Source: Roseitranquillus sp963749675 (lineage in GTDB: Bacteria; Pseudomonadota; Alphaproteobacteria; Rhodobacterales; Rhodobacteraceae). From it: a DNA stretch of 64,000 nt. Made by a program: the position numbers and the translations under genes. The stretch is taken from assembly GCA_963749675.1 (NCBI GenBank), contig CAVVNT010000010.1:62001-126000 (forward strand). Direction: 5' to 3'. The notes beneath the pieces are model-generated. The model saw only the letters and a list, made by a program, of their open reading frames with translations, was not told the origin of the DNA and ran no database searches. Below are positions 27,041 to 35,796 of this stretch, piece by piece (positions within the stretch are counted from its first letter, which is position 1; every line of letters starts with the position of its first letter).

Positions 27041-27640
27041 ATGCCGAACATCCCGACCGGACCCTCCCTGCCCGGACTGCCGCAACGGCCGGCGGCGCGG
27101 AGGGTTGCCCTGCCGCTTCCCAACGGCGCGTCGCCCATCCAGGCATCGGAGGCGGCAAGGCCAATGAAGGCGAAGATGCCATTGCCGACGGGTGCGGAAG
27201 CCGCCGGACCGCAGGCGGCAGCGGCACGGTCAGCCGCGCCACACCCCGGCGGTGCCGCGCTCCTCACGCGCTTCTTCAAGAGTGTCCTGCCATCGGCGGA
27301 GGGGCGGGTTCCGGCGACGTCCGAGAGCCCGAGACTGGCGCCGCCCTCATCCGACGATCTCCGCCAGGTGTCCACCGGAAGCGAACCCGCATCGGACATC
27401 GTGCCGCGCAAAGGTCCGGCGATCATCGGCTCCGCCGGCGTCCCGGAGCGGACCGACGGGGCGGTGCCTCTCTCCATCGGAGGACATTCGCATGAGCCCG
27501 GATCGAGGTCGGCAGGCACGAAACCGGGTCTGCCGCGGGAAGACGCGCGGGCCGCCGAGGATAAGGGCGCCGTACCGCTCGGATCCCTGCTCATTGTCGC
27601 GGTATCGCTGATGGCGCTGGGTGCGATGCTGCTGCTCTGA
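27041..27640 (+). CDS. hypothetical proline-rich, tail-anchored protein
   Basis: 199 residues that I do not recognise. The first 175 residues are rich in Pro, Ala, Ser and Arg with no predicted fold (SLPGLPQRPAARRVALPLPN). The last 20 (PLGSLLIVAVSLMALGAMLL) form one hydrophobic helix ending at the stop, the layout of a tail-anchored membrane protein with a cytoplasmic disordered domain. Overlapping frames on both strands are also long because of GC content, so coding status is moderately supported; the terminal helix is the best argument. It lies between the antiporter and the convergent pncB gene. Confidence 0.5.
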   Translation: MPNIPTGPSLPGLPQRPAARRVALPLPNGASPIQASEAARPMKAKMPLPTGAEAAGPQAAAARSAAPHPGGAALLTRFFKSVLPSAEGRVPATSESPRLAPPSSDDLRQVSTGSEPASDIVPRKGPAIIGSAGVPERTDGAVPLSIGGHSHEPGSRSAGTKPGLPREDARAAEDKGAVPLGSLLIVAVSLMALGAMLLL

Positions 27641-27655
27641 AGGCGGGATTGGCGG

Positions 27656-28948
27656 TCAAACCATGACCTCCAGCGCCTCCTGCGCGCCGACGCCGAAGAC
27701 GCGCTTGTAGCGCTGGACCTCGTCCGGGGGGCCCATCGCCTTGTTGGGGTTGTCGGAGAGCTTGACCGTCGGGTGGCCATCGGCGGCGACCGCCTTGCAG
27801 ACCAGGCTGAACGGCGCCAGCCCACCGTCCGCGACGAGCCCGCGAAAGTCGTTGGTCAAGAGCGTGCCCCAACCGAACGACACGCGGACGCGACCGGAAA
27901 ATCGGCGGTGCAGGTCCTCGATCACGTCGACGTCGAGCCCGTCGGAGAAGATCACGAGCTTGCTGGCCGGATCCTCGCCGCGCGAGGTCCACCAGCGTAT
28001 CGCGGTCTCCGCTCCGGTCGCCGGGTCGCCCGAATCGATCCGGATTCCGGTCCAGCCCGCCAGCCAGTCGGGCGCATGCTCGAGGAAGCCTTCCGTACCG
28101 TAGGTGTCGGGCAGGATGATGCGGAGGTTGCCCTCGTGCTCCTCATGCCAATCGGCGAGGACGTGGTATGGCGCCCGGCGGAGGTCGGCGTCGCTGCGGG
28201 CGAGTGCGGCGTAGACCATCGGCAGCTCGTGCGCGTTCGTGCCGATCGCCTCGACCTCGCGACGCAGCGCGATCAGGCAGTTCGAGGTGCCGGTAAAGGC
28301 GTCGCCCAGCCCCTCCATCATCGCCTGCACGCACCAGTCCTGCCACAGGAAGGAATGGCGGCGGCGGGTACCGAAGTCGGCGATGCGCAGGCCGTCGAGC
28401 CGGCGCAAGCGCTCGATCTTCTCCCACAGCTTTGTCATGGCGCGGGCGTAGAGGACCTGCAGCTCGAATCGCCCCATCGTGCTGAGCACGGCGCGGCCGC
28501 GCAGCTCCATCAGAACCGCGAGCGCCGGGATCTCCCACAGCATGACCTCGGGCCAGGGGCCCTCGAAGGTCAGCTCGTACTGGCCATCGCGTCGTTCGAG
28601 CTCGTAGGGTGGCAGACGAACCCCCTCGAGCCAGTCCATGAAATCCGGGCGGAACATCTGGCGCTTGCCGTAGAAGGTGTTGCCGCGCATCCACGTCGAC
28701 TCCCCCCGGGAGAGCGAGAGCGAGCGAATGTGATCGAGCTGCTCGCGCAGCTCCCCCTCGTCGATCAACTCGGCAAGGCGTATCCGCTTGGTGCGGTTGA
28801 TCAGGCTGAAGGTGACGGTCGTATCGGGTCGATTGCGGAACACCGACTGGCACATGAGCAGCTTGTAGAAGTCGGTGTCGATCAAAGAGCGGACGATCGG
28901 GTCGATCTTCCACTTGTGGTTCCAGACGCGCGCCGCGATGTCGACCAT
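27656..28948 (-). CDS. pncB: nicotinate phosphoribosyltransferase
   Basis: 430 residues, the usual bacterial PncB length. Conserved stretches are SLIDTDFYKLLMCQSVFRNR, LRIADFGTRRRHSFLWQDWC, GTSNCLIALRREVEAIGTNA (with the His that is phosphorylated in family members nearby in NAHELP), WTGIRIDSGDP, IFSDGLDVD and VKLSDNPNKAMGP. It makes nicotinate mononucleotide from nicotinate and PRPP using ATP. With the nicotinamidase gene just upstream on the same strand it forms a complete nicotinamide-to-NaMN salvage route. The start at ATG 28948 excludes a long arginine-rich in-frame extension. Confidence 0.93.
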   Translation of the reverse strand: MVDIAARVWNHKWKIDPIVRSLIDTDFYKLLMCQSVFRNRPDTTVTFSLINRTKRIRLAELIDEGELREQLDHIRSLSLSRGESTWMRGNTFYGKRQMFRPDFMDWLEGVRLPPYELERRDGQYELTFEGPWPEVMLWEIPALAVLMELRGRAVLSTMGRFELQVLYARAMTKLWEKIERLRRLDGLRIADFGTRRRHSFLWQDWCVQAMMEGLGDAFTGTSNCLIALRREVEAIGTNAHELPMVYAALARSDADLRRAPYHVLADWHEEHEGNLRIILPDTYGTEGFLEHAPDWLAGWTGIRIDSGDPATGAETAIRWWTSRGEDPASKLVIFSDGLDVDVIEDLHRRFSGRVRVSFGWGTLLTNDFRGLVADGGLAPFSLVCKAVAADGHPTVKLSDNPNKAMGPPDEVQRYKRVFGVGAQEALEVMV

Positions 28949-29136
28949 GCCACTCTCACTCTCCCCGTGGTCGGAGTCCGTGATAAGCGGGGGTGCGCAG
29001 ATCGGAAAGACCCCACCGGGATGCCGCGCCGATCCGGCCGGATGCGCCGCACGGCTTCCTTGCTCTTCGAACATGACCGCCGGAGGCACAGCGACGCCTG
29101 TCGCGGCCGGCGCGGCCCCGGCGCGTCGCCCCACCT

Positions 29137-29745
29137 TCAGGCGACCAGCGAGACGCCGGCCCCGCGCATGCCGTCGCGCGCCGCGGCCAGCGAGCCGTCG
29201 AGGTCGATCCCCCGCGACGCGCCCTCGAGCACCGTCGTCGCAAAGCCCAGCCGCGCGGCGTCGAGCGCGGTGAAGTTCACGCAGAAGTCGGTGGCGAGGC
29301 CTGCGATCAGCACGCTCTCGACCCCCCTGCTGCGCAGATAGCCCTCCAGTCCCGTCGGGGTGACGTGATCGTTCTCGAAGAAGCCGGAATAGCTGTCGAT
29401 CCGGCGGCGGAATCCCTTCCGGATCACGGCCTGGGCGAGGTCGGTCGCGAGGCCGTCATGGAACGCCGCGCCGGACGAGCCGATGACGCAATGGTCGGGC
29501 CACAGGACCTGAGCGCCATAGGGCATCTCTGTCATCCCGAACGGCTCCTTCCCTTCGTGCTGCGAGGCGAAGGAGGCGTGATCGGCCGGATGCCAGTCCT
29601 GCGTCAGGATGCGGACCTGAAACTCGGCCAGAAGATCGTTGATCGGTGCGACGACCGTGTCGCCGCCATCCACGGCAAGCGCGCCGCCCGGGCAGAAGTC
29701 GTTCTGCACGTCGATGACCAGAAGGGCCTCGGTATCGGGTCGCAT
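29137..29745 (-). CDS. pncA: nicotinamidase
   Basis: 202 residues with the isochorismatase-like catalytic triad Asp12 (LLVIDVQNDFCPGG), Lys110 (VIRKGF) and Cys155 (LATDFCVNFTALDAARLGFA). Metal ligands lie in TQDWHPADHASF (Asp50, His52, His56). It hydrolyses nicotinamide to nicotinate in the cytoplasm, feeding PncB, whose gene starts 188 bases downstream. AGGAGCTCGAG precedes the ATG. It would also activate pyrazinamide, as PncA enzymes do. Confidence 0.93.
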   Translation of the reverse strand: MRPDTEALLVIDVQNDFCPGGALAVDGGDTVVAPINDLLAEFQVRILTQDWHPADHASFASQHEGKEPFGMTEMPYGAQVLWPDHCVIGSSGAAFHDGLATDLAQAVIRKGFRRRIDSYSGFFENDHVTPTGLEGYLRSRGVESVLIAGLATDFCVNFTALDAARLGFATTVLEGASRGIDLDGSLAAARDGMRGAGVSLVA

Positions 29746-29864
29746 CTCGAGCTCCTGTCGTCAGCCTCTGTTGCGAGCCTAGCGGCAGAGCCCGGCGGAT
29801 CCAGTCCGTGCGCGCGGAAACCCAGTCGCGCGTCTTCCGTTGGACACTCAAAAGGAGGTCTGAC

Positions 29865-29930
29865 ATGCGAAAGATCGTAAAGTACTTCGCCATCTGGAAG
29901 CTGTTCCAGCGGATGCGCCGGCGCGGGTGA
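29865..29930 (+). CDS. 21-residue basic amphipathic microprotein
   Basis: The frame ATG 29865 to TGA 29928-29930 encodes MRKIVKYFAIWKLFQRMRRR G. It is preceded by AAAAGGAGGTCTGAC, an unusually strong Shine-Dalgarno sequence with ideal spacing. This is better than most start sites in the window. The peptide is net strongly positive and would form an amphipathic helix with aromatic residues on one face, so it probably binds membrane or nucleic acid. It is divergent from pncA. I know no family; coding status rests on the ribosome-binding site and composition. Confidence 0.55.
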   Translation: MRKIVKYFAIWKLFQRMRRRG

Positions 29931-30045
29931 GCCCCGCTCCGAGCCCTGACAGACGCGGGCGGGGCGGGCCGATGGCCTGCCCGCTACGCATCCGAGGCGT
30001 CCGCCGCGGCAAACGGACCCATCGCGACGATTCCTTGAGGTGGTG

Positions 30046-32082
30046 CTACCGGGTCGCGAGCCCCTGGTCTTCGAGGTCGGAAGCCAGTCGCTCGAGGACC
30101 GCGCGAGGTGCCGTCACCTGCTCTCCGGCCGTTTCGTCGTCCATCCAGTAGAGTGGGTCCTCCTGCGCCACGGTTGCGACGAAGACCGGCCGGCCGTCCG
30201 GGGTGCGGTAGCCGCTTTGCCAGAACCTGGCATGCAACGGCGCGCCGGGCGTAGAGCGTTTGAAGAACCCGAGATCGTTCGGCCGGCCGTCCCAAAAAGT
30301 GGGAAAGACCAGGGCGGCGGGCGCGGCGCCGCCGGTCCAGTAGGTCAGTGCCGCCCGCGTCAGTCGGGTCGGGCCGGGGGTCGGTGCGCGATGCCAGCCT
30401 GCCGCGGTCATCGCCGCGGCGAGCGCCTCGGGGCCCTCCGCCACGACGACGAGATCGATCCGCTGCCGGCGCGTGCCGAGCAGCGTCTCCGTCGCCCGGG
30501 GCAGGTCGCCGGACGTGAACAGCGTCTGCATGTCGGCGATGGTGGTGGGCTGGGGCGAGACGGTGGGGTTCAGCGGCTTCGACACGGCCGACGCGATCCC
30601 GACCGCGAGGAGGATGGCGAGGCCGACGCCGGAGGAGGCTATAACGAGGCGGCTTCGAGTGACGGGGACGGCACCGCGCTGGCCCTGCCGCCACTCGCAG
30701 AAGGCGATCCCGAGTGTCAGCCACAGCGCGCCGACCAGATAGCCGTTCAGGACGTCCGACAGGTAGTGCTCGATCAGGTAGAGGCGGCTGAGCCCGATCA
30801 GGAAGGCCGTGGTCACCGCCGCGGCGGCCGCTACGAGCGGCGGCAAGAGCCGCGTGCGCCATGTCAGGTAGAAGAGCATCCCCCAGATCGCGACGGAGGA
30901 CGCGGCGTGGCCGCTGGGGAAGCTGCCCGAGGTCTCGACGAAGTACCCGAGCAACGAACGCTCGCGGCCGAAGAAGCTCTTGAGGAGCGCGACGGTGATC
31001 TGGTTGCCGACGACGGTGATCCAGAGCCCGGCCACGAGCTCGCGGCGACGCAGTGCCACGAGCGACGCGGAGGCGCCGACGAGCAGGACCGTGACCACCT
31101 TCCACCCGCCGAACTGGGTGATCCAGCCGAAGACCGCGATCAGGCGCGGATCGCGGAGCACGTAGAGGAGGCTGGCCAGCCGGTCGTCCAGCGCGACCCC
31201 GTCGCCGGCGCGCATGAAGTCGTAGACCGAGTCGAGGTAGGCGCCGAGAAGGTAGAGGAACAGGATGGAGAGGATCGTCGCGGTCAGGCCATAGAACTCG
31301 GCGGTCTCGAAGCGCGCCAGCACAAGGTCGGCGATGCGGGGGTGCCGAGCTGCGAAGCGGCGGACCGGCCTGCTGGCGAGAAGCCGCGTCAGCAGGGCCT
31401 GGAGGGTCGCGACGATCCAGGGCAGCGCCCGGCGGATGCGGCCGACGAGGTACCACAGGAGTGCGAGGACGCCGAACATGCCCGCCGCGAAGGCGAGGAC
31501 GCGCGGCGCGGCAGCGCCGAGCGTCCCCAGCGCGCCGGCCGAGAGGTACCCGATGGCCGGGTGGGTCAGCCCGTAGAGAGCCGCGCTGACGGCATTCCAG
31601 ATGACGAAGCGGCGCCGGTCCATCCGGGCCAGAGCCGCCGCGAACGGTACGAATGCCGAGATCGGTCCGAGGAACCTGCCGATGAGGACGGCCGATGCGC
31701 CGCGCCGGGCCAGCAACTCTCGCGCGCGCGCCGCCTGCGACGACGTCGAGAGCCCACGCCCGCTGCCGACCCCGCGCGCCGCAAGCTGCCCCAGGCGGAA
31801 GCTGATCTCGCTGCCGAGGAACGTGCCGATTGCGACGAACCAGGCGAGGTCGAAGAAGTCGATGACGCCGCGCTGCGCCAGCACACCTCCGGCGATGACG
31901 GCGAGCGAGCCGGGAACGATCAGCCCGGTAAGCACCACCGCCTCGAGGAGCGCGAAGATGCCGATGACCCAATACGTCCAGACTCCGAGCGACTGGAGCG
32001 ACGGAAGAAGCTGGTCGAGGGAATGCGGCAATGATCTCTCCAGACGGTCAGCGGCACCGGATGGCTGCAGTCCGGCCCGCAT
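30046..32082 (-). CDS. DedA / PAP2 phosphatase / LssY fusion membrane protein
   Basis: 678 residues from ATG 32082; an in-frame ATG at 32244 would add 54 residues of doubtful character. Domain order: a DedA (VTT) domain at about 40-200 with GLIVPGSLAVIAGGVLAQRG and GRFLGPISAFVPFAAALARM. Then a PAP2 phosphatase domain with KSFFGRERS, FPSGHAASS and the SRLYLIEHYLSD catalytic block. Then a C-terminal LssY-like domain (AMTAAGWHRAPTPGPTRLTR, ALVFPTFWDGRPNDLGFFKR). Such fusions are thought to handle undecaprenyl or phosphatidyl phosphates: the DedA part flips lipid carriers and PAP2 dephosphorylates them. Many membrane segments place it in the inner membrane. Monocistronic here. Confidence 0.9.
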   Translation of the reverse strand: MRAGLQPSGAADRLERSLPHSLDQLLPSLQSLGVWTYWVIGIFALLEAVVLTGLIVPGSLAVIAGGVLAQRGVIDFFDLAWFVAIGTFLGSEISFRLGQLAARGVGSGRGLSTSSQAARARELLARRGASAVLIGRFLGPISAFVPFAAALARMDRRRFVIWNAVSAALYGLTHPAIGYLSAGALGTLGAAAPRVLAFAAGMFGVLALLWYLVGRIRRALPWIVATLQALLTRLLASRPVRRFAARHPRIADLVLARFETAEFYGLTATILSILFLYLLGAYLDSVYDFMRAGDGVALDDRLASLLYVLRDPRLIAVFGWITQFGGWKVVTVLLVGASASLVALRRRELVAGLWITVVGNQITVALLKSFFGRERSLLGYFVETSGSFPSGHAASSVAIWGMLFYLTWRTRLLPPLVAAAAAVTTAFLIGLSRLYLIEHYLSDVLNGYLVGALWLTLGIAFCEWRQGQRGAVPVTRSRLVIASSGVGLAILLAVGIASAVSKPLNPTVSPQPTTIADMQTLFTSGDLPRATETLLGTRRQRIDLVVVAEGPEALAAAMTAAGWHRAPTPGPTRLTRAALTYWTGGAAPAALVFPTFWDGRPNDLGFFKRSTPGAPLHARFWQSGYRTPDGRPVFVATVAQEDPLYWMDDETAGEQVTAPRAVLERLASDLEDQGLATR

Positions 32083-32308
32083 ATCACGCGCCGACAAGCC
32101 AGCTTCGCTCCTCGGATTGAATCGGGCGGCGATGCAGGCCCGGGGGAAATAGAGGAGCAGCGTCGCGGTTGTCGAGATCGGCGCCGAACAGGCCATCGCC
32201 GATGCAATGAGCGAATGCGCGAAAAGGGGTGCCGGAAACGGCACGAAGAGAGCCGCCCGGCCGAGGTCGCGGAGAGGACGCGCAGCGCTGCCGCCCTGCC
32301 CGCATTTT

Positions 32309-32338
32309 GGTTCTTGAGCTGCATGATCAGCTCGAACC
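32309..32338. promoter_or_regulatory. inverted repeat upstream of the DedA-PAP2 gene
   Basis: GGTTC, TT, GAGCTG, six-base loop, CAGCTC, GAACC forms an 11-bp interrupted dyad. It lies in the 407-base gap (32083-32489) between the DedA-PAP2 start and the end of the two-CXXCH gene, both on the minus strand. It could be the terminator of the latter transcript or an operator for the former. Nothing else recognisable is in the gap. Confidence 0.35.
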
Positions 32339-32489
32339 GCGCCGGCGGAAGAGCCCTCTGGAGTAACGGGAGAAGGCGATGCCTACGCCGCCGATCCTGC
32401 GGATGAAACCGCTGATCCCGGCCGAACATTCGCGGCGCCCCGCCATGAGTGACAGGCTGCAGCCATCGAGACTGCCAGGCGGCCGGTGC

Positions 32490-34094
32490 TCACCAGTCCA
32501 GGCGGATGTCGTGATCGTACCGCCGCTCCGGCGGCAGGGTCGGGGCCGTCGCCGCTTCGATCTGCGCGTGAACCCCGCTGGGTGGTTTCACCGTGGCGTC
32601 GCGGCCGAACGCGAAGCTCTGTTCCTGCACCAGTACACGGTAGGCCTTGTCGAGCTCGAGCGCGCGTTCGGGGGACGGCGTGATCAGGTCGTAGACGCTC
32701 GCCAACCGCACCGCGTCGCGATCGACGTCGCCCGCGTCGGTGAACCAGCGATCGCGCATCTCGGGGTTCGAGCGGAATTCGTCGCCGCCGCCGATACGGG
32801 CGAAATACTGCTCGATCTCGCCCACCGCCTCGCCCCGTGCGGGCGCGTCCCGCATGCCACGGTAGTCTATGTAGCCCCAGCCCTCGGCGCCCGTGATCTT
32901 GCGCGGAAAGGCCCAGGTCTGGTCGAGGCTCGCGCCGGCGGTGGCGTGGCAACCCTTGCAGAAGAACGTCTCCTCCCGTGTCTGCGGCCGGAGATCTCCG
33001 TTCGCGTCCTCGATGAAGCCCGAGACCAGCCAGCCGAAGCCGTTGTCGAGGCCGAGGTCGCCGAGGAACACCTGCCTCGGCAGGTTGCCGTCCTCCTTCT
33101 CCTGGTGCTCGTTGCCGTAGATGCTGCGCAAGAGCGGCGGCGACAGCATCGCCGTCTTGCGCATGTAGCGCAGCTCCTTCATCCGCGGCGGCGTGACGAT
33201 GCGCTCGCCGTCGACACCGACATAGCGCACCGAATGGAGGAACTCCGTACCCTCGGGATACAGCATGCGGGTGAGCGGGATGTCCGCCGCCGCCCCGATG
33301 AAGTGGTCGCGACGCACGATGCTCTTTACCGTCTCCAGAACGCCGTCGCCGTCCAGATCGGTGCCCACCGCTTCCTCGTCGACCGGGGGCAGCGTGGTCT
33401 CGTCGAGGTCCTGAAACGCCATCTCGAGAAGCGCGAGGTTCGCCATGTAGACATCGTCCGACGGCGTGTCGTCCGCGGTGGTCCTGAACGGCTCGGGCAG
33501 CCGGATCACGACATCGTCGGTCGAGCCGTTGGTGGGCCAGAACGTCGACGGCTGCGGCTTGTAGTTGAACGCGACCCAGCCCGAGCCGTCGCGCGCAAAG
33601 CCGCGCTCGTCGAACGCTGCGGCGCCAAGATGGTAGTCGGCGAGATCCGGCAGGTAGCCCTCCCAGCCGCCGGCCTCGAGGCGCGGGACAAGATCGGTGT
33701 AGTTCTCGTCCGCGACATAGGCGCGGATCTCGGCGTCCGGGATCGCCGCGACGGCGTCGGAGCGGTCGACGAACAGGTTGGTCCAGTGGTTCGTCAGCGC
33801 CGTCTCGGAGAAATTGTAGGCGCGCTGCAGGTCGCCGTCGCGCATGTAGTTCGGGCGCTGCGGGTCGTCGTAGCTCTGGTGGCAGACGTAGCACGGATTA
33901 TAGCGGCCCTCGATGCGCGTGTAGCATTGCGGCGGGACCACCGCCTCGGGATTGTAGAACACCCCAGCGTCCTGCAGGGCCTCGGACGGCGGGCGCAATT
34001 GCATGAGCTCGGATCGCTTGAGCGACGCCAGATCGTCGGCTGCCGCCACACCGGCAAGCGTGGCGGCAGCGAAGCCGATGCTCCCAACGCGCAT
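32490..34094 (-). CDS. secreted protein with two CXXCH haem-binding motifs
   Basis: 534 residues. An N-terminal signal peptide (MRVGSIGFAAATLAGVAAAD) is followed by YNPCYVCHQSYDD (Cys68, Cys71, His72) and, 300 residues later, ETFFCKGCHATAGASLDQTW (Cys379, Cys382, His383), so two covalently bound haems are expected in the periplasm. A calcium-loop-like TDLDGDGVLE lies at about 245-254. No catalytic domain is recognised and the spacing is unlike common dihaem peroxidases or c4 cytochromes. It lies 70 bases downstream of the PhoX-family gene on the same strand with a large hairpin between, suggesting a shared transcript with altered stoichiometry. Confidence 0.8.
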   Translation of the reverse strand: MRVGSIGFAAATLAGVAAADDLASLKRSELMQLRPPSEALQDAGVFYNPEAVVPPQCYTRIEGRYNPCYVCHQSYDDPQRPNYMRDGDLQRAYNFSETALTNHWTNLFVDRSDAVAAIPDAEIRAYVADENYTDLVPRLEAGGWEGYLPDLADYHLGAAAFDERGFARDGSGWVAFNYKPQPSTFWPTNGSTDDVVIRLPEPFRTTADDTPSDDVYMANLALLEMAFQDLDETTLPPVDEEAVGTDLDGDGVLETVKSIVRRDHFIGAAADIPLTRMLYPEGTEFLHSVRYVGVDGERIVTPPRMKELRYMRKTAMLSPPLLRSIYGNEHQEKEDGNLPRQVFLGDLGLDNGFGWLVSGFIEDANGDLRPQTREETFFCKGCHATAGASLDQTWAFPRKITGAEGWGYIDYRGMRDAPARGEAVGEIEQYFARIGGGDEFRSNPEMRDRWFTDAGDVDRDAVRLASVYDLITPSPERALELDKAYRVLVQEQSFAFGRDATVKPPSGVHAQIEAATAPTLPPERRYDHDIRLDW

Positions 34095-34115
34095 GGAACG
34101 TATCCTCTAGGCGGA

Positions 34116-34149
34116 AGCGGGCGCAGGACCATCTGGTCCCGCGCCCGCT
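34116..34149 (-). terminator. large hairpin between the PhoX-family and CXXCH genes
   Basis: A stem of about 15 bp with one mismatch (34116-34130 with 34135-34149) and a four-base loop lies between the phoX-like stop and the next start codon. On the minus strand it is followed by TCCGC, not a T-run, so partial termination or protection of the upstream message from decay is more likely than full termination. Confidence 0.5.
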
Positions 34150-34164
34150 GGTTTCATTCCGGGC

Positions 34165-35796
34165 TCAGCTGGCCGGGGCCGTCCAGAGCCAGACCATGTT
34201 GTTCTCGTGATAGCCGGTGTCCTCGCCGATCACGACGCGGCCGTCATCGAGGACCGCAATGTTGTCGGGGTTCGAGATCGAGTCGATCGAACAGGCGTTC
34301 GGAGACGCCGTCTCGTCGTAGGGGCCCCCGGCGATGGGGACCATCCGGTTGATCGAGTAGCTGTCGTCGTAGCTCATCTGGTAGACCGCGCCGCAGTTGT
34401 TCCCGGCCACCTGGATCTCGCCCTGATCGTCCGCCATGCCCTCGTTCACCTCGGACATGGACATGTAGACGTAGGGGTGACCGTTCTCCATCGCGGTGGG
34501 GTTGCCGTTTATTCCTTCCATCTTGCGGAACTCGGCCGTTGCACCCTTGGCCGCCGCGGCCTTGCGGCTCTCGAGGAAGGCGATGCGGTCGTCTTCGGCG
34601 GAGCCATCGGCCCAGGCCGAGATCTCCTCTTCGGAGATGTAGTCGGCGCCCTCCTGACCCGGCACCTTGTTCGGCTTCTCGTCGTACTCCGCGATCCACG
34701 ACGCGATCTCGTCGTCGCTGCCATGCGCGAGTTCGATCCACTCGATGTCGAAGGCGGTGCTGCCGGCGTCGCTGCCGGGCTCGGTCGTCTGGGTCGCCTT
34801 GGCGGCATAGAGCGTTCCGGCTGACAGATCGCCCTCGGCATCCGCCACGAACTTGAAGAACACCGTGTCCGAGCCGTCGTCGGAGAGATAGGCGGTCTTC
34901 CGGTCCGGCATCACGTAGGTGTTCTCATGGCTGAACCGGCCCATCGTGAAGTGCTTGACGGGTGTGGGCTCGCCTGTCGGATCGGTGATTTCAACGATGT
35001 AGCCGTAGTCGTACGGGTTGGTCGCTCCGCCGGTGTAGGCGCGCGTCATCTCGGCGTCGTCGAAGTCACCTTCCGCCTCGGGGTCGTTCCAGGCCTCAGT
35101 CGAGTCGAAGTAGAGTTCTTCCGATGTCAGGGGCGTGTTCCAGGGGCTTACCGAGCCGAAGCAGTTCACCCAAGTGCCGCCGACCTTCGTGAAGTCGACC
35201 ATCATCACGTCGAGAACGTCGGCCGGATCGTCGGAACCCTGAGGCGCCTGCGCGGTGCCGACCACCCACATGCCATCCTCGTCCTTTTCGAGCTTGACCC
35301 GCGACATGCCGCCTGGCCGGTCCTCCCAGTTGGTAAAAAGGTAGCCTTCACCCTCGCCGCTCGGAATGAAGCCATTGAAGTCCGGGTCGTTCGACACCTT
35401 CAGGACGGTGCCGTCGGCGCCGACGATCGCGCCGATCCCGCCGGGAATGACGTCGTCGAAATCGCCCTGCTGAACCAGCGGGCGGTATTCGCCCATTGCG
35501 GTCCGAACGGTCTGCTTGGCCGACTGGCTCTCGGCGGAGCTGATCGGCTCCACGTTCTCCGGCAGCGCGTTGAAGTCGGCGTTCGCGATGTAGCCAACCG
35601 TCGCCTTGTTGAACGGTCCGGTGATTGCCGTCGCCGGATGCTGCACGTTCATGAAGAGGTCGCCGCCGTCGGTGAGATAGAGGCCGGTGACCTCCGCACC
35701 GACCGGGATGGTGGCGAGCCGGGTCAGCTCGGCCGACGCTGGTGCGGCGAGCGACGTTCCTGCGAGAAGGCTTGCGATCAGGGTGCGCGTCTTCAT
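34165..35796 (-). CDS. PhoX family protein (DUF839), secreted
   Basis: 543 residues. The signal peptide MKTRTLIASLLAGTSLAAPA SA ends before ELTRLA; it has no twin-arginine pair, unlike classical Tat-exported PhoX. The rest is a beta-propeller-like DUF839 protein: LTDGGDLFMNVQHPA, GYLFTNWEDRPGGMSRVKLE, GRFSHENTYVMPDRKTAYLS and SISNPDNIAVLDDGRVVIGE. PhoX enzymes are calcium/iron phosphatases; DUF839 also covers proteins with no shown phosphatase activity, so I call family and not activity. The first gene of a pair with the two-CXXCH protein. A 334-base gap precedes it. Confidence 0.85.
   Translation of the reverse strand: MKTRTLIASLLAGTSLAAPASAELTRLATIPVGAEVTGLYLTDGGDLFMNVQHPATAITGPFNKATVGYIANADFNALPENVEPISSAESQSAKQTVRTAMGEYRPLVQQGDFDDVIPGGIGAIVGADGTVLKVSNDPDFNGFIPSGEGEGYLFTNWEDRPGGMSRVKLEKDEDGMWVVGTAQAPQGSDDPADVLDVMMVDFTKVGGTWVNCFGSVSPWNTPLTSEELYFDSTEAWNDPEAEGDFDDAEMTRAYTGGATNPYDYGYIVEITDPTGEPTPVKHFTMGRFSHENTYVMPDRKTAYLSDDGSDTVFFKFVADAEGDLSAGTLYAAKATQTTEPGSDAGSTAFDIEWIELAHGSDDEIASWIAEYDEKPNKVPGQEGADYISEEEISAWADGSAEDDRIAFLESRKAAAAKGATAEFRKMEGINGNPTAMENGHPYVYMSMSEVNEGMADDQGEIQVAGNNCGAVYQMSYDDSYSINRMVPIAGGPYDETASPNACSIDSISNPDNIAVLDDGRVVIGEDTGYHENNMVWLWTAPAS

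Noticed and set aside
30040..32034. A 664-codon plus-strand frame opposite the DedA-PAP2 gene
   Set aside because: It is a GC-driven antisense shadow with low-complexity Arg/Glu/Asp sequence and no family match; the minus frame has full domains.
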